Of a DNA stretch of 64,000 nucleotides, positions 26,624 to 37,363 are shown piece by piece. A program made the translations under genes and the position numbers. Source of the DNA: Cyanobium sp. Cruz-8D1 (GTDB lineage Bacteria > Cyanobacteriota > Cyanobacteriia > PCC-6307 > Cyanobiaceae); assembly GCF_024345975.1 (NCBI RefSeq), contig NZ_JAGQCD010000018.1, forward strand, positions 1-64,000, given 5' to 3'. Each line of letters begins with the position of its first letter. Position 1 is the stretch's first letter. The notes below the pieces were generated by a model, which worked only from the letters and a program-made list of their open reading frames with translations, was not told the DNA's origin and did no database searches.

Positions 26624-27496
26624 TCAGTGGGTCGGAACGGGCACGGGCAGGCGGGGTGCCTGGGCCGCAAGGGCCGCGGCTAGGGCGGTGTGCAGGCCAT
26701 GGGAACCGCGGTAGGCAAAGACGTGGGCCCGTGGCAGGCCCACCAACGCCAGATCTCCCAGCAGGTCCAGCAGCTTATGGCGCACCGGTTCGTCGCCGAA
26801 GCGCAGCGGTGGATTGACCCAGCCGTCGCCGTCACAGACCAGGGCATTGTCGAGGGCGCCGCCGCGGATCAGGCCCGCGGCCAGCAGCTGCTCCACCTGC
26901 TCCCGGAAGCCGAAGGTGCGAGCCGGGGCGATCTCCGCCACGAAGCGCTCCGGGGTGAGATCCAGGCTGTAGAGCTGGCGGCCGATGGCAGGCTGGGGAA
27001 AGTCGATGGCAGCCGCCAGGCGCAGCTGGTCGGCCGGCAGGGCCACCACGAAACTCTGGCCCTGCTGAAGGGTGAGGGGCAGGGGCGGCAGGGGGGGCTC
27101 AAGGCGCTCCCCCCGGCTGCTGAGCCCCGCCTCTCCGATGGCAGCCACCCAGGGAAGCCCCGAGCCGTCCAGGAGGGGGATCTCCACCCCTTCCACCAGC
27201 AGCTCCGCCTGGCTCACGCCGGTGCCGGCGAGGGCCGCGAGCAGGTGCTCCACCGTCGCCAGACGGCGATCCCCCAACTGCAGGCAGGTGCACAGGCGGG
27301 TGTCGCTCACCTGCTCTGGGCCCAGTTGCTGCAGCGGCCGTTGCGGGGCGTCCAGCCAGCCCAGCCAGTAGCCCGGCCGTTCCGAGGGGCCGAGGCGGAC
27401 GCGGGAGAGGGCGCCGCTGTGCAGCCCGACCCCGCTGCGCTCCACGGAGGAACTCAGGGTCCAGGCCTGGCGGTAGTCGCTGGGCCAGCTGGTCAC
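26624..27496 (-). CDS. lpxC: UDP-3-O-acyl-N-acetylglucosamine deacetylase
   Basis: A 290-residue zinc amidase, the committed step of lipid A synthesis. Zinc and active-site segments are visible: [15 protein letters not shown], then [20 protein letters not shown] and the C-terminal GSHGLH. The start is GTG at 27496, whose G is the last base of the bamA TAG stop; a longer frame would intrude into bamA. Followed at 4 bp by fabZ. Confidence 0.95.
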   Translation of the reverse strand: MTSWPSDYRQAWTLSSSVERSGVGLHSGALSRVRLGPSERPGYWLGWLDAPQRPLQQLGPEQVSDTRLCTCLQLGDRRLATVEHLLAALAGTGVSQAELLVEGVEIPLLDGSGLPWVAAIGEAGLSSRGERLEPPLPPLPLTLQQGQSFVVALPADQLRLAAAIDFPQPAIGRQLYSLDLTPERFVAEIAPARTFGFREQVEQLLAAGLIRGGALDNALVCDGDGWVNPPLRFGDEPVRHKLLDLLGDLALVGLPRAHVFAYRGSHGLHTALAAALAAQAPRLPVPVPTH

Positions 27497-29895
27497 TAGA
27501 ACTTCCAGCCCACGCCGAGGTTGAAGCGCCACTCGCCCGTGAAGTCCTGGCTGGCCACCTCCAGGCGCAGTGGGCCAACGGGGGTGGTGACGATCAGGCC
27601 GGTGCCGATCGAGAAGCCGGAGCCCGGCTTGTTGAGCAGGCCGCCCAGGTTGCCTGGTACGCGCGTCTGGCTGCCGAAGGTGGTGCCGCCATCAATGAAC
27701 AGCTCGCCGCTGACGATGCTGAACAGGGGGAACCGGTACTCGATCGTGGCTTCGCCGAAGCTGCGGCCCACCCCGAGATCGCAGTCGAAGTAACCCCGCA
27801 CCGAGTTGCCGCCGCCCAGACAGAAGGCCTCATAGGGCGGCAGATCGCCGACCACCGTGCCGGCGGACATCTGGAAGGCCAGGGCCTGTTTGCAGTCTTC
27901 GGTTTCGCCGGCCTTGGGCCGGCACCCCTTGTAGAACTTCAGCCAGCGGACCGGGATGAAGTGGGTGAAGCTGCCCCGCAGCCGGTTGAAGGTGGGGGAG
28001 TCAGGTCCAACCGAGAAGAACTGTTCGGTGCCGAGGCTGATGAAGTTGCCGCTGGTGGGGTTGCGGGGGTCGTTGAGGGTGCTCATCGTCGCCGCCAGCC
28101 GCAGGCCCAGCAGCTGGTTGCTAGCCGCGCAGTTGTAGGCGAGGCAGATGACCGAGCTGGTGGGAACCGTGAACAGAGCGGTGGACTCGTTCGGGGTGGC
28201 TAGACCGAAGCGGCGGGAGGTGCCGGAGAAGTCCATCGGTGTGGCGACCTGGCCGGTCAGACCCAGCAGCACGGTCCAGGGAGCCCGCTTGAAGGGGTTG
28301 CCACCGTTGAGGGGCCGCACGAACTGGACGTTGGCGCCGACGCGCTGGATCAGGACGCTGTTGCCGTCGAACTGGAACCAGCTGAGGTTCTGGCCGCTGA
28401 CTTCAGAGGCGATGCGGGCCGCCGTCACCGACGGGAAGACATCCAGGAGGGGGTTGAACGGCGAAAAAATGTTGTAAGCCACCTGGGTGCCAGGGGCCCG
28501 ATAGAAGTCGGAGACGGTGAAGATGTTGCCGTTGTCCTGGCTCTGGAAGACCTGGGGGGCATCCCGGCTGATGAAGGCTTTCACACGGAAGGCGGTCCGG
28601 AACCGGTCCCCCTTGATCCAGGGGTCGCTGAAGGAGATGTCGGCCAGGCCGCCGAACTGGCCGTAGGTGAAGCTTGTGGAGAGATCCCAGGCGCGGCCGA
28701 ACAGGTTGCTGTCCTGCACCTGGATCTGGCCGAAGACACCCTGGCTCTGGCTGTAGCCCAGACCACCGGAAAGGGAACCGGTCGACTGCTCGACAACCCC
28801 CAGCACGATCACCACCGAGCCGGGATCCTCCGGTTCGGGACGCAGGGTCACCTTGACGTCGCTGAACAGTCCGGTGCCGTACAGACGCTTGAGGTCGTCC
28901 TCCAGGTTGCGGCGATTGAAGACTTCGCCGGTCTTGATCGAGATCTCACGGGTGATCACCCATTCCTTCGTCTTGCCCTTGATCGGCTGGCCCTTGTCGT
29001 TGGTGGCCGATCCCTCCTTGTTGAGGAACTGGACCTCCACGCCCTTCACCGTGCCCTGGCGCACCAGCAGCTGAACGTTGCCATCCGGGCCCACCCTGGA
29101 GGGTCCGGTGACGCGGGCCAGGGAGAAGCCCTGGTCGGCGTACCACTTCTGCAGTTCCTGCATGCGGCCCTGCAGGGTGACCAGGTTGAGGGTCTTGCCG
29201 TAGTCACCGGCGAAGGTGTCCTGCAGCACCGTCTCGGGCAGCTTGGCGTCGGTGGGATCGAGGCTCACCTTGGTGAGCACCGGGTTGGGCACCACCGAGA
29301 CCACCAACCTCACCCCGAGGGGGCCGTCCTGGGGCTGGATCCGCACGTCGGAGAACCAGCCGGTGGCGTAGATGGCCTGCAGATCCGTTTCCAGTTCGCT
29401 GCGGGTGATCGCGTTGCCTGGGGTCACCGCCATGGCGGCATAGGTGGCCAGCTCCAGCCGCTCGCTCTCTGGATGATCCGCCAGGCCTTCGATCACCACC
29501 TCGCTGATCAGCACCCGGGGCTCGGCCGATGCGGCGGGCGTGGGGGCTGGACCCAGGGTGGGTTTGCCGGGCCTGTCGTCGCTGGCGGCAGGGGCGCTGG
29601 GGGTGGCTCCAGGGGCGGGAACGGCTGGGCTGGTGGGGGTGGCTCCGGGGGCGGGAGCCTCTGGGGTGCCGGATGGGGCAGGGGCGACGTCGGCCGGTGC
29701 GGCGAAAGGATCGGCTCCGGCCTGGGCCAGCGAGGGCACGGGAGCCTGCCCCTCGCGCTTGGTTGGCGGACTCTCGTCCGCCCTGGCCTGGCCGCCTGTC
29801 AGCAGCAGGGCCACGAGCAGTGGCAGGGAGGCGGTCGCCGCCCGGAGCGTGACGCTTCGAAGGGTGTGGGGCCTGCCGAGGCGAACGCCAAGCAT
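27496..29895 (-). CDS. bamA: Outer membrane assembly factor BamA/Omp85
   Basis: A 799-residue outer-membrane protein that inserts beta-barrel proteins. A signal peptide (LPLLVALLLTGGQARA) is followed by a Pro/Ala-rich linker of about 90 residues, POTRA domains (VLISEVVIEGLADHPESERL; EVQFLNKEG; a third with ISIKTGEVFNRRNLEDDLKR), then a barrel ending in the aromatic signature LGVGWKF. ATG 29895 was chosen as it starts the signal peptide (MLGVRLGRPHTLRSV). It leads bamA-lpxC-fabZ-lpxA-lpxB, the cyanobacterial outer-membrane synthesis order. Confidence 0.95.
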   Translation of the reverse strand: MLGVRLGRPHTLRSVTLRAATASLPLLVALLLTGGQARADESPPTKREGQAPVPSLAQAGADPFAAPADVAPAPSGTPEAPAPGATPTSPAVPAPGATPSAPAASDDRPGKPTLGPAPTPAASAEPRVLISEVVIEGLADHPESERLELATYAAMAVTPGNAITRSELETDLQAIYATGWFSDVRIQPQDGPLGVRLVVSVVPNPVLTKVSLDPTDAKLPETVLQDTFAGDYGKTLNLVTLQGRMQELQKWYADQGFSLARVTGPSRVGPDGNVQLLVRQGTVKGVEVQFLNKEGSATNDKGQPIKGKTKEWVITREISIKTGEVFNRRNLEDDLKRLYGTGLFSDVKVTLRPEPEDPGSVVIVLGVVEQSTGSLSGGLGYSQSQGVFGQIQVQDSNLFGRAWDLSTSFTYGQFGGLADISFSDPWIKGDRFRTAFRVKAFISRDAPQVFQSQDNGNIFTVSDFYRAPGTQVAYNIFSPFNPLLDVFPSVTAARIASEVSGQNLSWFQFDGNSVLIQRVGANVQFVRPLNGGNPFKRAPWTVLLGLTGQVATPMDFSGTSRRFGLATPNESTALFTVPTSSVICLAYNCAASNQLLGLRLAATMSTLNDPRNPTSGNFISLGTEQFFSVGPDSPTFNRLRGSFTHFIPVRWLKFYKGCRPKAGETEDCKQALAFQMSAGTVVGDLPPYEAFCLGGGNSVRGYFDCDLGVGRSFGEATIEYRFPLFSIVSGELFIDGGTTFGSQTRVPGNLGGLLNKPGSGFSIGTGLIVTTPVGPLRLEVASQDFTGEWRFNLGVGWKF

Positions 29896-29938
29896 GGATG
29901 TCGTCTGCAGAGCGGCCAGGCCGCAAATTCCGCTGACC

Positions 29939-30697
29939 TTACCCGTAGACCCGCGGTTGGGGACAGACCCCTTGGACCCGTTTGAGGACCTCCCCGTAGG
30001 CCTCGACAACACCGCCCAGGTCCTGGCGGAAACGGTCCTTGTCCAGAATCCTTGCCTCGGCATCGCTCACCGACCGGTTCCAGAGGCGGCAGGTGTCGGG
30101 GCTGATCTCGTCCGCCACAACCAGTTCGCCGGTGGTGGTGAACCCCAGTTCGATCTTGAAATCCACCAGTTCGAGCCCCACCTGGGCGAACAGCTGGCGC
30201 AAGCCCTCGTTGACGCGGAAGGCTAGTTCACGGATCGCCTGCAGCTGGGCGGGCGTCACCAGCTGGAGCCGCTCCAGACGCGCTTCGCTGAGCAGGGGAT
30301 CACCCAGGGCGTCATCTTTGTAGTACAGATCCAGCAAGGGCGGATCCAGTGGGGTGCCCGCCGGGATCGGCATCTGGCGGCAGAGGGAACCGGCGGCCAC
30401 GTTGCGCACCACCACTTCCACCGGCACCACCCGCACCGGCCGCACCATCATCCAGTGGTCCCCCTGCAGGCCCAGGTAGTGGGTGGGCACCCCCAGCCGC
30501 TCCAGGTGTTCGAACAGCAGGGCGGAGATGCGGCAGTTGAGGGCCCCCTTGCCGAGCAGCTGGGCCTTCTTGAGGGCATTGAAGGCCGTGGCGTCGTCCT
30601 TGTACTCCACAGCCACCAGGTCGTCCTGGTCGGTGGCGTACACCCGCTTGGCCTTGCCTTCGTAGAGGAGGGGGCCGGTGGCTGGGGAGAGGGTCAT
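29939..30697 (-). CDS. purC: SAICAR synthetase
   Basis: A 252-residue purine biosynthesis enzyme, ligating aspartate to CAIR. N-terminal [20 protein letters not shown] and KDDATAFN are the family start; VDFKIELGF and [12 protein letters not shown] are the later signatures. ATG 30697 overlaps the preceding stop (ATGA). A 43-bp gap separates it from bamA. Confidence 0.96.
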   Translation of the reverse strand: MTLSPATGPLLYEGKAKRVYATDQDDLVAVEYKDDATAFNALKKAQLLGKGALNCRISALLFEHLERLGVPTHYLGLQGDHWMMVRPVRVVPVEVVVRNVAAGSLCRQMPIPAGTPLDPPLLDLYYKDDALGDPLLSEARLERLQLVTPAQLQAIRELAFRVNEGLRQLFAQVGLELVDFKIELGFTTTGELVVADEISPDTCRLWNRSVSDAEARILDKDRFRQDLGGVVEAYGEVLKRVQGVCPQPRVYG

Positions 30698-31848
30698 GGG
30701 GCGGGTGTCGTGGTCGGGGCCGGTTCCGTCGCCGGTACCGGAAGATCGGCGGCATGGCTGCCGGGGTCGCGGGGGGAGCGCAGCTGGATCTCCAACTGGC
30801 GGGTGCGGGGGGCTGAAGCCGGATCCTCGCGCCGCCAGCGCCATTCCCCGTAGGCGTCGTCGAGGCGGCCGCTGAGCCGCAGGCGCCGCTCCACGGCCCG
30901 CTCGGAGGGCAGGGCGGCCTGGGTGTCCAGCAGCTCCGCCACCAGACCCCAGGCCCCCGCCGCTGCCGCCTGGTCGAGGGCTGCCTCCAGCAGGGCCTCC
31001 CGCTGCGGCGCCGGCAGTTCCGCCAGCAGCGCCACCGCCTGCTGCAGACGCAGGGCGCCCGCCAGACCGCCCTGGCGGGCTCGCACCAGCAGTTCGCCTC
31101 CGACCCGGGGAAAGCCCCGTGATTCCAGGTGCAGGGCCAGGAGCTCCAGGGCTGAGCGACTGATCACGGTGCCATCGTCCCGGCGCTGCAGCGGCAGGGT
31201 GATGGCCTCAAGGGACGTACCGCTCTCTTGCCGCAGCCGCTCCAGGGCCAGGGCCGCCCGGCGGTGGTCCAGCCCTGCCGAGGCGGCGCGCCACTGCAGC
31301 TGCAACCACTGCACCCGCTCGGCCCCGGCGGCCGGGCCGAAGCGGTTGAGCACGTCCATGGCCTGGCTGGGCGCCCGGCAGCTGAGCAGCACGTCGGCGT
31401 TGGCCAGCACCACCTCCAGGGGCTGGGGAGCCGGATGGATCGTCAGCAGCCGCTGCTGCAGCGGCCTCAGGCGCTCACCCAGACCGGCCTCGGCGCTCTG
31501 GCGACAGGCCGCGTCGAGCTGCTCCAAATCCCCGTCGTATAGCAGGTCGGCAAACGCCTTCTCGCTGAGCAGTGGGGGCGGTTCCTCGGGCTCCTGCGTC
31601 GGCCCGGATGGTCCGGCCTCCGCCGCATCAGTGGCAGGGACCACCGTCGCTGCCGGCTTTGGGGCCACTTCCGATGCCGCAGCCCCCAGCGGCGTGAACA
31701 GGCCCAGGATGGCCAGGGCTCCGAGGGTCCTCAGGAGCGACTTCCGCCACTGCGCCGGCCACCACCACCCGCGCAGGGGCTGGCCATTGGTTGGGCCGGA
31801 TCCGCTGGGCGGGACGGCGGTCGAGGCGGCGGTCGGAGAGAATGGCAA
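30694..31848 (-). CDS. Conserved hypothetical protein with an N-terminal hydrophobic segment
   Basis: A 384-residue protein. A basic N-terminus and a hydrophobic stretch ([21 protein letters not shown], residues about 38-58) suggest an exported or anchored protein. A Pro/Ala linker and a helical repeat-rich body follow (many A/L/R residues, likely TPR-like solenoid: [20 protein letters not shown]). The function is unknown. It is coupled to purC by an ATGA overlap and divergent from purD. The start is uncertain within the first 40 residues. Confidence 0.75.
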   Translation of the reverse strand: MPFSPTAASTAVPPSGSGPTNGQPLRGWWWPAQWRKSLLRTLGALAILGLFTPLGAAASEVAPKPAATVVPATDAAEAGPSGPTQEPEEPPPLLSEKAFADLLYDGDLEQLDAACRQSAEAGLGERLRPLQQRLLTIHPAPQPLEVVLANADVLLSCRAPSQAMDVLNRFGPAAGAERVQWLQLQWRAASAGLDHRRAALALERLRQESGTSLEAITLPLQRRDDGTVISRSALELLALHLESRGFPRVGGELLVRARQGGLAGALRLQQAVALLAELPAPQREALLEAALDQAAAAGAWGLVAELLDTQAALPSERAVERRLRLSGRLDDAYGEWRWRREDPASAPRTRQLEIQLRSPRDPGSHAADLPVPATEPAPTTTPAP

Positions 31849-31964
31849 ACGGGAGTGACAGCAAGGCAGGTGAAGGCAACTGGTGCAACACCCGTGCCGG
31901 CGCTCAACCTAGGGGAGCTCTCCTCCCCGATCCACCCCCCCCTTTTCTGCCCCCCTTTCTGCCC
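31849..31964. promoter_or_regulatory. Divergent promoter region, purC-side operon and purD
   Basis: The 116-bp gap holds the divergent promoters for the hypothetical-purC unit and for purD-nblS. A poly-C/poly-T tract (31935-31962) precedes the purD ATG. Two purine genes lie on either side, so shared control is plausible, but I saw no clear operator. Confidence 0.3.
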
Positions 31965-33323
31965 ATGGCTTCATCCACCATCGCCGATGTTCCCCCCGTC
32001 GGCCCCGTGCCGGCCCGGGTCCTGGTGGTGGGCGGTGGTGGACGCGAGAACGCCCTGGGCTGGGCTCTGGCGCGCTGTCCTGGGGTGGAGCAGGTGCTGG
32101 TGGCTCCCGGTAACGGCGGCACGTCGGATCTGGCGGGCTGCGTCCAGCTGGCCATCGCCGAAACCGACCAGGAGGCCCTGGCCACGGCCTGCCGGGAGCG
32201 GGCCATTGACCTGGTGGTGGTGGGGCCGGAAGCACCCCTGGCGGCCGGTCTGGCGGACCGGCTGCGGGCGGAGGGGCTGGCGGTCTTCGGCCCTGGAGCG
32301 GATGGGGCCCTGCTGGAGGCCAGCAAGCGCTGGGCCAAGGACCTGATGCGGGAAGCGGGTGTGCCCACGGCGCGGTACTGGGCGGCAGCATCGCGGCAGG
32401 AGGCCCTGGAGGCTTTGGAGCGGCATGGTCGCCCCCTGGTGGTGAAGGCCGATGGGCTGGCGGCCGGTAAGGGTGTGACGGTGGCTGACAGCCTGGATCA
32501 GTGCCGCCAGGCCATCGAGGAGGTGTTCGCCGGCCGCTTCCAGACCGGCGCTCCCGGCGGAACCGACGCCGCCCCCTCCCTGGTGCTGGAGGAGCGGCTG
32601 CATGGCCCGGAGGTGTCGGTCTTTGCCCTCACGGACGGCCGCACCATGGTGCTGCTGCCTCCGGCCCAGGACCACAAGCGCATCGGCGAGGGGGACACGG
32701 GGCCCAACACCGGCGGCATGGGGGCCTACGCGCCCGCCCGGCTGCTGGATGGGGCAGGGCTGGAGCAGGTGCGCCAGCTGGTGCTGGAGCCGATCCTGGC
32801 GGCCCTGCGCTCCCGGGGCATCGACTATCGCGGCGTGATTTTCGCCGGCCTGATGCTCACCGAGGACGGTCTGCGGGTGATCGAGTTCAACTGCCGCTTC
32901 GGCGACCCGGAATGCGAGACCCTGATGCCGCTGCTGGGCCCGGAGCTGGCCCGGGTGCTGCTCGCCTGTGCCACCGGCCATCTGGAGGGGGCCCCGCCCC
33001 TGACGATCAAGCCCCGCTGCAGTGCCTGCGTGATCGCTGCCGCCGAGGGCTATCCCGGGGAGGTGCGTCGTGGTGATCTCATCCATGGCGACCTGGCGGA
33101 CGACCCGGATCTGCAGCTGTTTCACGCCGGCAGTCGCCGGGATGAGGATGGTCACGTGATCACCGCTGGAGGGCGGGTGCTGGCTGTGGTGGCCCAGGCC
33201 GAGGACTTCGACGCCGCCTTCGAGCGGGCCTACGCCGGCCTGGGACGGGTGGGCTTCGACGGCATGGTCTTTCGCCGAGACATCGGCCACCAGGTGCGGA
33301 CGCGACCGCCGGTGCGGCCATGA
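31965..33323 (+). CDS. purD: Phosphoribosylamine-glycine ligase
   Basis: A 452-residue ATP-grasp enzyme that makes GAR in purine synthesis. Signatures: VLVVGGGGRENALGWAL at the start, PLVVKADGLAAGKGVTVAD in the ATP-grasp, and RFGDPECETLMPLLGPELA. ATG 31965 (MASSTIADVPP) was chosen; the frame is open upstream but lies in the promoter gap. Its stop overlaps the nblS start by ATGA. Confidence 0.96.
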   Translation: MASSTIADVPPVGPVPARVLVVGGGGRENALGWALARCPGVEQVLVAPGNGGTSDLAGCVQLAIAETDQEALATACRERAIDLVVVGPEAPLAAGLADRLRAEGLAVFGPGADGALLEASKRWAKDLMREAGVPTARYWAAASRQEALEALERHGRPLVVKADGLAAGKGVTVADSLDQCRQAIEEVFAGRFQTGAPGGTDAAPSLVLEERLHGPEVSVFALTDGRTMVLLPPAQDHKRIGEGDTGPNTGGMGAYAPARLLDGAGLEQVRQLVLEPILAALRSRGIDYRGVIFAGLMLTEDGLRVIEFNCRFGDPECETLMPLLGPELARVLLACATGHLEGAPPLTIKPRCSACVIAAAEGYPGEVRRGDLIHGDLADDPDLQLFHAGSRRDEDGHVITAGGRVLAVVAQAEDFDAAFERAYAGLGRVGFDGMVFRRDIGHQVRTRPPVRP

Positions 33324-35374
33324 CGCTCAGTGATCCTGGGTCCGCCCGCAGCAGCGCCGAGCCGGCCGATTCCCTGAACCTCTGGCAGGCGCGCCTGCGG
33401 CGCTGGTGGGCTGAGTTCAGCCTGCAGACGAAACTTCTGGCGGTCGCCACCCTCGTGGTGAGCCTGCTGATGACGGGCATCACCTTCCTGGCGCTCAACG
33501 GCATCCAACGCGATGCCCGGATGAGCGACACCCGCTTTGCCCGGGACCTCGGGCTGCTGCTGTCAGCCAATGTCACCCCCCTGGTGGCGGAGGGCAACGA
33601 CCGCGAACTGGCCTCGGTGGCCGAACGCTTCTGGCAGTCCAGCCGCAGCCTCCGCTACATCTTCTTCGCCGATTCCGACGGTGTGATCTACCTGGGCATT
33701 CCCATGGGGGGTAGCACTGGCATGGGTGAGCGGGTACTCAGTCGCCGATTGGAGCTGCCTGCCGACATCCAGCGCCGCCCCGACAATCCCCTGATCCGCC
33801 AGCACCTCACCCCGGACGGCCTGGTCACCGATGTGTTCGTACCGATGGTGAGCGACGGCCGCTATCTGGGCGTGGTGGCCCTGGGCATCAACCCCAACGA
33901 AACGCTCCTGGCCAGTGCCGCCCTCACCCGTGAAGTGACCGTGGCGGTGTTCATCTCCATCTGGGTGCTGGTGATCCTGGGCTCGGTGTTCAACGCCCTC
34001 ACCATCACCCAGCCGGTGAAGGAGCTCCTGCGGGGGGTGCGTTCGATTGCCGGTGGCAACTTCGAGACCCGCATCGCCCTGCCGGTGGGGGGGGAGTTGG
34101 GTGAGCTTCTCAACGGGTTCAACACCATGGCCTCCCAGTTGGAGGTCTACAAGGCGGCCAACATCGAGGAGCTCACGGCCGCCCAGGTCAAGCAACAGTC
34201 GCTGATCGCCACCATGGCTGATGGGGCGGTGCTGCTCGACGCTGAAGGACTCATCGTTCTGGCCAACCCAACGGCCAGGCGCCTGTTCCGCTGGGAGGGC
34301 CGCAACCTGGAGGGCAGCGAACTGGCCGGCGAATTGCCCGATCGGCTGGCGATGGAACTGCACGATCCGCTGGAGAGCCTGATCCTGAGCGAGCGGGACA
34401 ACACGGAGGTGCGCTGCAGTTTCGGTGATCCCGCCCGTACCCTGCGCATCGTGCTCCAGTCGGTGCGGGATGCCAGTGGCGAGAGCCTCAAGGGCATCGC
34501 CATGACCATCCAGGACCTGACCCGGGAGGTGGAGCTGAATGCCGCCCAGAGCCGCTTCATCAGCAATGTCTCCCACGAGCTGCGCACCCCCCTTTGCAAC
34601 ATCAAGAGCTACGTGGAGACGCTCCACGACATGGGCGACCTGCTCAGCCCCGAAGAGCAGAAGGAATTCCTGAGCATCGCCAACGCCGAAACCGACCGTC
34701 TGTCGCGGCTGGTCACGGATGTGCTTGACCTGTCACGGCTGGAGTCGGACCGGGTCTGGCAGCTGGAGCCCATGGACCTTGCTCCGGCCATGGAGCAGAC
34801 CCTGCGCACCTACCGGCTGAACGCGGAGGAGAAGGGGGTCATCCTGATCTTCGCCGGCGATCAGCACCTGCCCCGGGTCCGTGGCAACTGGGATCTGCTG
34901 CTCCAGGTGTTCGACAACCTGGTGGGCAACGCCCTCAAGTTCACCCAAGAAGGTGGCCAGCTGCTGCTGCGGGCCTACCCCTGGCCCGACCACTGTCTGC
35001 TGGACCCCGGCGCCAGCCCTGGCGACCATCCCTCCTGTTCTCTCACCTCCCCCCTGCCCCGACTGAGGGTTGAGATTGCCGACAGCGGCTGTGGCATCTT
35101 CGAGGCCGACCAGGCGCGGATCTTCGAGCGGTTCTTCCGGGTCGAGAACGCCGTACATACCGAGGCCGGCACCGGTCTGGGACTCTCGATCGTGAGGGGA
35201 ATCCTTGAGAAACACGGCAGCCAGGCCCGGATGGCCAGCGAGCCTGGCGTGGGCACCACCTTCTGGTTCGATCTGCCCCTGGAGGACGCCGACGGTGATG
35301 AATTGAAGGTGCAGGTGGAGCGCTCCTCGGCCATGGCTGAGATGGACAAGGAACGGCGAATTCCCGTGGCTTGA
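33320..35374 (+). CDS. nblS: Stress sensor histidine kinase NblS (Hik33/DspA)
   Basis: A 684-residue membrane kinase, a central cyanobacterial sensor for high light, cold, nutrient and redox stress. Layout: TM1 (residues about 38-58), an extracytoplasmic loop with a PAS-like fold, TM2 (about 207-227), HAMP, PAS (about 290-400), the phosphorylated His at residue 419 in SNVSHELRTPLCNIKSYVE, and an ATPase domain (N box DNLVGNALKFTQEG, G boxes DSGCGI and GTGLGLSIV). It overlaps purD by 4 bp and converges on kaiC with a 16-bp gap, a gene order characteristic of picocyanobacteria. Confidence 0.95.
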   Translation: MTLSDPGSARSSAEPADSLNLWQARLRRWWAEFSLQTKLLAVATLVVSLLMTGITFLALNGIQRDARMSDTRFARDLGLLLSANVTPLVAEGNDRELASVAERFWQSSRSLRYIFFADSDGVIYLGIPMGGSTGMGERVLSRRLELPADIQRRPDNPLIRQHLTPDGLVTDVFVPMVSDGRYLGVVALGINPNETLLASAALTREVTVAVFISIWVLVILGSVFNALTITQPVKELLRGVRSIAGGNFETRIALPVGGELGELLNGFNTMASQLEVYKAANIEELTAAQVKQQSLIATMADGAVLLDAEGLIVLANPTARRLFRWEGRNLEGSELAGELPDRLAMELHDPLESLILSERDNTEVRCSFGDPARTLRIVLQSVRDASGESLKGIAMTIQDLTREVELNAAQSRFISNVSHELRTPLCNIKSYVETLHDMGDLLSPEEQKEFLSIANAETDRLSRLVTDVLDLSRLESDRVWQLEPMDLAPAMEQTLRTYRLNAEEKGVILIFAGDQHLPRVRGNWDLLLQVFDNLVGNALKFTQEGGQLLLRAYPWPDHCLLDPGASPGDHPSCSLTSPLPRLRVEIADSGCGIFEADQARIFERFFRVENAVHTEAGTGLGLSIVRGILEKHGSQARMASEPGVGTTFWFDLPLEDADGDELKVQVERSSAMAEMDKERRIPVA

Positions 35375-35390
35375 GTGATGGTCCGCCTGG

Positions 35391-36935
35391 TCAGTTCTCC
35401 CCATCCACGCTGCGCATGATGCGCCCCAAATCGGCCCGTTCATCGGTGGTGATGCGGTGGGGAACACCGCTGATGATGCGCTCGAAATTGGCGAAGGAAT
35501 CCTTGATCTCCGGTCCGTTGCCCGTGATCACGAACTCGCGGATGCCCTTGTCGTGCCAGGAGCCGCGCATCTTGAACACGTTCAGGGCCCGGGCCATCTC
35601 GCCGCGGATCTCTACATACTGCAGCAGCAGAATGGTGTCGGTGATGGTGGAGATGTGGGAATCGGTGATCGAGTGGCTGCCCATGAACTCCTCGGAGGTG
35701 TTGGTGAAGAAGCCCGCGATCTCCTCCTGTTTCGCATATCCCGTCACCCCGATCACAAACTGCCTGAAGGCGTTGTGGCTGACGCCCCTGGCCAGGGCGG
35801 AAAGGGAATCAATCGCCATCCTGGACGGTTTGAACTCGCTGATCTCCGTCTTGATGATCTGCAGGTGATCCTCCAGGCCGGTGGACTCTGGATAGGCGCA
35901 GATGATCTTGAGCAGACCGTCCTGCTCCATCTGCTCAAAATCGATGCCCCAGCTGGTGGCGTTGCGTAGCAGCTGGGCGCGGGATTCCTCGTAGGCGAAC
36001 AGGATCGCGCGCTCCTTGCTGCGGCAGGCATCTTCCACGAATTTGCTGACCAGCAGGGTCTTGCCGGTGCCGGTGGCGCCGGTCGCCAGAATGATGGAGT
36101 CCTTGAAGAAGCCCCCGCCGCACATCTCATCCAGCCGGGGAACGCCGGAACTCAGGCGCACGTTGGAGGAGCGCTGGGTGAGGCGCATCGCCCCCAGCGG
36201 GAACACACTGATGCCGTGGCTGCCCATGGTGAAAGGGAACTCCCCTTTCATATGGGTGGTGCCCCGGAGCTTGAGCACCTCCACCGTGCGGCGCCGCCGT
36301 TCCCCCTCCAGTACGTTGCGCAGGATCACCACGTTGTCGGAGACGAACTCCTCGACGCCGTAGCGGGCGATGGCTCCGTACTCATCAACCCGTTCGGTGG
36401 TCATCAACGTGGTGACGCCGATCTCCTTGAGCCGGGCGATCAGTCGGAAGATTTCCCGGCGCACCACGGAGATGGCGTCGTACTGCTGAAAGACGGCCGT
36501 GATGGAATCGATCGCCACACGCTTCGCTTTGTATTTCCGGATCGCGTAGTGGATCCGTTCGATCAGGCCGGAAAGGTCGAAACTTCCTGAGACTTCCTGG
36601 CCATCGGGATCCGGAGAGGCATCAAGGACAAATAGCTTGTTCTGCTCCACCATTTCCTGCAGGTTCCAACCGAAGCTGGAGGCATTGCGAAGGATGTCGA
36701 GAGGAGATTCCTCGAAGGTGACAAAAATTCCGTGTTCGTTGAACTGGCGGATCCCATTGCAGAGAAAATTCAACGAGAAGACCGTTTTCCCTGTCCCTGA
36801 GGTGCCGCTGATCAAGGTCGATCGGCCGATCGGCAGACCACCATGGCAGATGTCATCGAAGCCTTCGATCCCCGTGGGAAGCTTCTGCATCTGCATCCGG
36901 CTGGCGGCGGGGTCGTGGTCGTTGGGATCCGGCAT
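35391..36935 (-). CDS. kaiC: Circadian clock ATPase/kinase KaiC
   Basis: A 514-residue duplicated RecA-like protein whose hexamer phosphorylates and dephosphorylates itself to keep circadian time. CI has the Walker A GTSGTGKT (residues 44-51) and the catalytic Glu pair in FVTFEESP (75-76). CII has GATGTGKT (286-293) and the phosphosites Ser429/Thr430 in SITDSHISTITDTI, matching Ser431/Thr432 of S. elongatus. All the catalytic elements I checked are present. The start is ATG 36935; an ATG at residue 14 (MQMQKLPTGIEGFDD) is an alternative. It is last in kaiA-kaiB-kaiC, 56 bp after kaiB. Confidence 0.98.
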   Translation of the reverse strand: MPDPNDHDPAASRMQMQKLPTGIEGFDDICHGGLPIGRSTLISGTSGTGKTVFSLNFLCNGIRQFNEHGIFVTFEESPLDILRNASSFGWNLQEMVEQNKLFVLDASPDPDGQEVSGSFDLSGLIERIHYAIRKYKAKRVAIDSITAVFQQYDAISVVRREIFRLIARLKEIGVTTLMTTERVDEYGAIARYGVEEFVSDNVVILRNVLEGERRRRTVEVLKLRGTTHMKGEFPFTMGSHGISVFPLGAMRLTQRSSNVRLSSGVPRLDEMCGGGFFKDSIILATGATGTGKTLLVSKFVEDACRSKERAILFAYEESRAQLLRNATSWGIDFEQMEQDGLLKIICAYPESTGLEDHLQIIKTEISEFKPSRMAIDSLSALARGVSHNAFRQFVIGVTGYAKQEEIAGFFTNTSEEFMGSHSITDSHISTITDTILLLQYVEIRGEMARALNVFKMRGSWHDKGIREFVITGNGPEIKDSFANFERIISGVPHRITTDERADLGRIMRSVDGEN

Positions 36936-36991
36936 CGAAGGGATGAAAGGGGGGCTGGGTGTGCTGGGGAGTTGGCCTGGTCAGGACGGCC

Positions 36992-37354
36992 TCAGGAGGA
37001 TTCGGGAGGGGTGGCTTCACCGCCCGCTTCGAGATCGTCGATATCCAGCTTGAAGTCCTCGTCCGAGAGTTCTTCGTAGAGGAGATCGAGGCCGATCAAC
37101 ACCCGATCCCGGTCGGAAAGATCGCCGATGATCCGCCGCACGGGTGGCGGCAGGATTTTCGCCAGGGTGGGCGTAGCCAGAATCTTGTCTTCCTCGGCCA
37201 GTTGTGGATTTTTGAGAACGTCGATCACCTTGAGGGCGTAAACCCCACGGAACTCGGATTCGAGGATGTCGCGTAGCGTTTTCAGGGCCCGCATGGAATT
37301 GGGCGTGTTGCCTGCCACGTAGAGCTTGAGAATGTAAGTCTTGCGGAATGTCAT
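36992..37354 (-). CDS. kaiB: Circadian clock protein KaiB
   Basis: A 120-residue fold-switching protein that binds phosphorylated KaiC and sequesters KaiA. Start [20 protein letters not shown] and the segment [21 protein letters not shown] are diagnostic. The C-terminal tail is acidic and longer than the core ([20 protein letters not shown]). It follows kaiA after 9 bp, so the kai genes are one transcription unit rather than separate kaiA and kaiBC promoters. Confidence 0.98.
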   Translation of the reverse strand: MTFRKTYILKLYVAGNTPNSMRALKTLRDILESEFRGVYALKVIDVLKNPQLAEEDKILATPTLAKILPPPVRRIIGDLSDRDRVLIGLDLLYEELSDEDFKLDIDDLEAGGEATPPESS

Positions 37355-37363
37355 GGCGGTGGC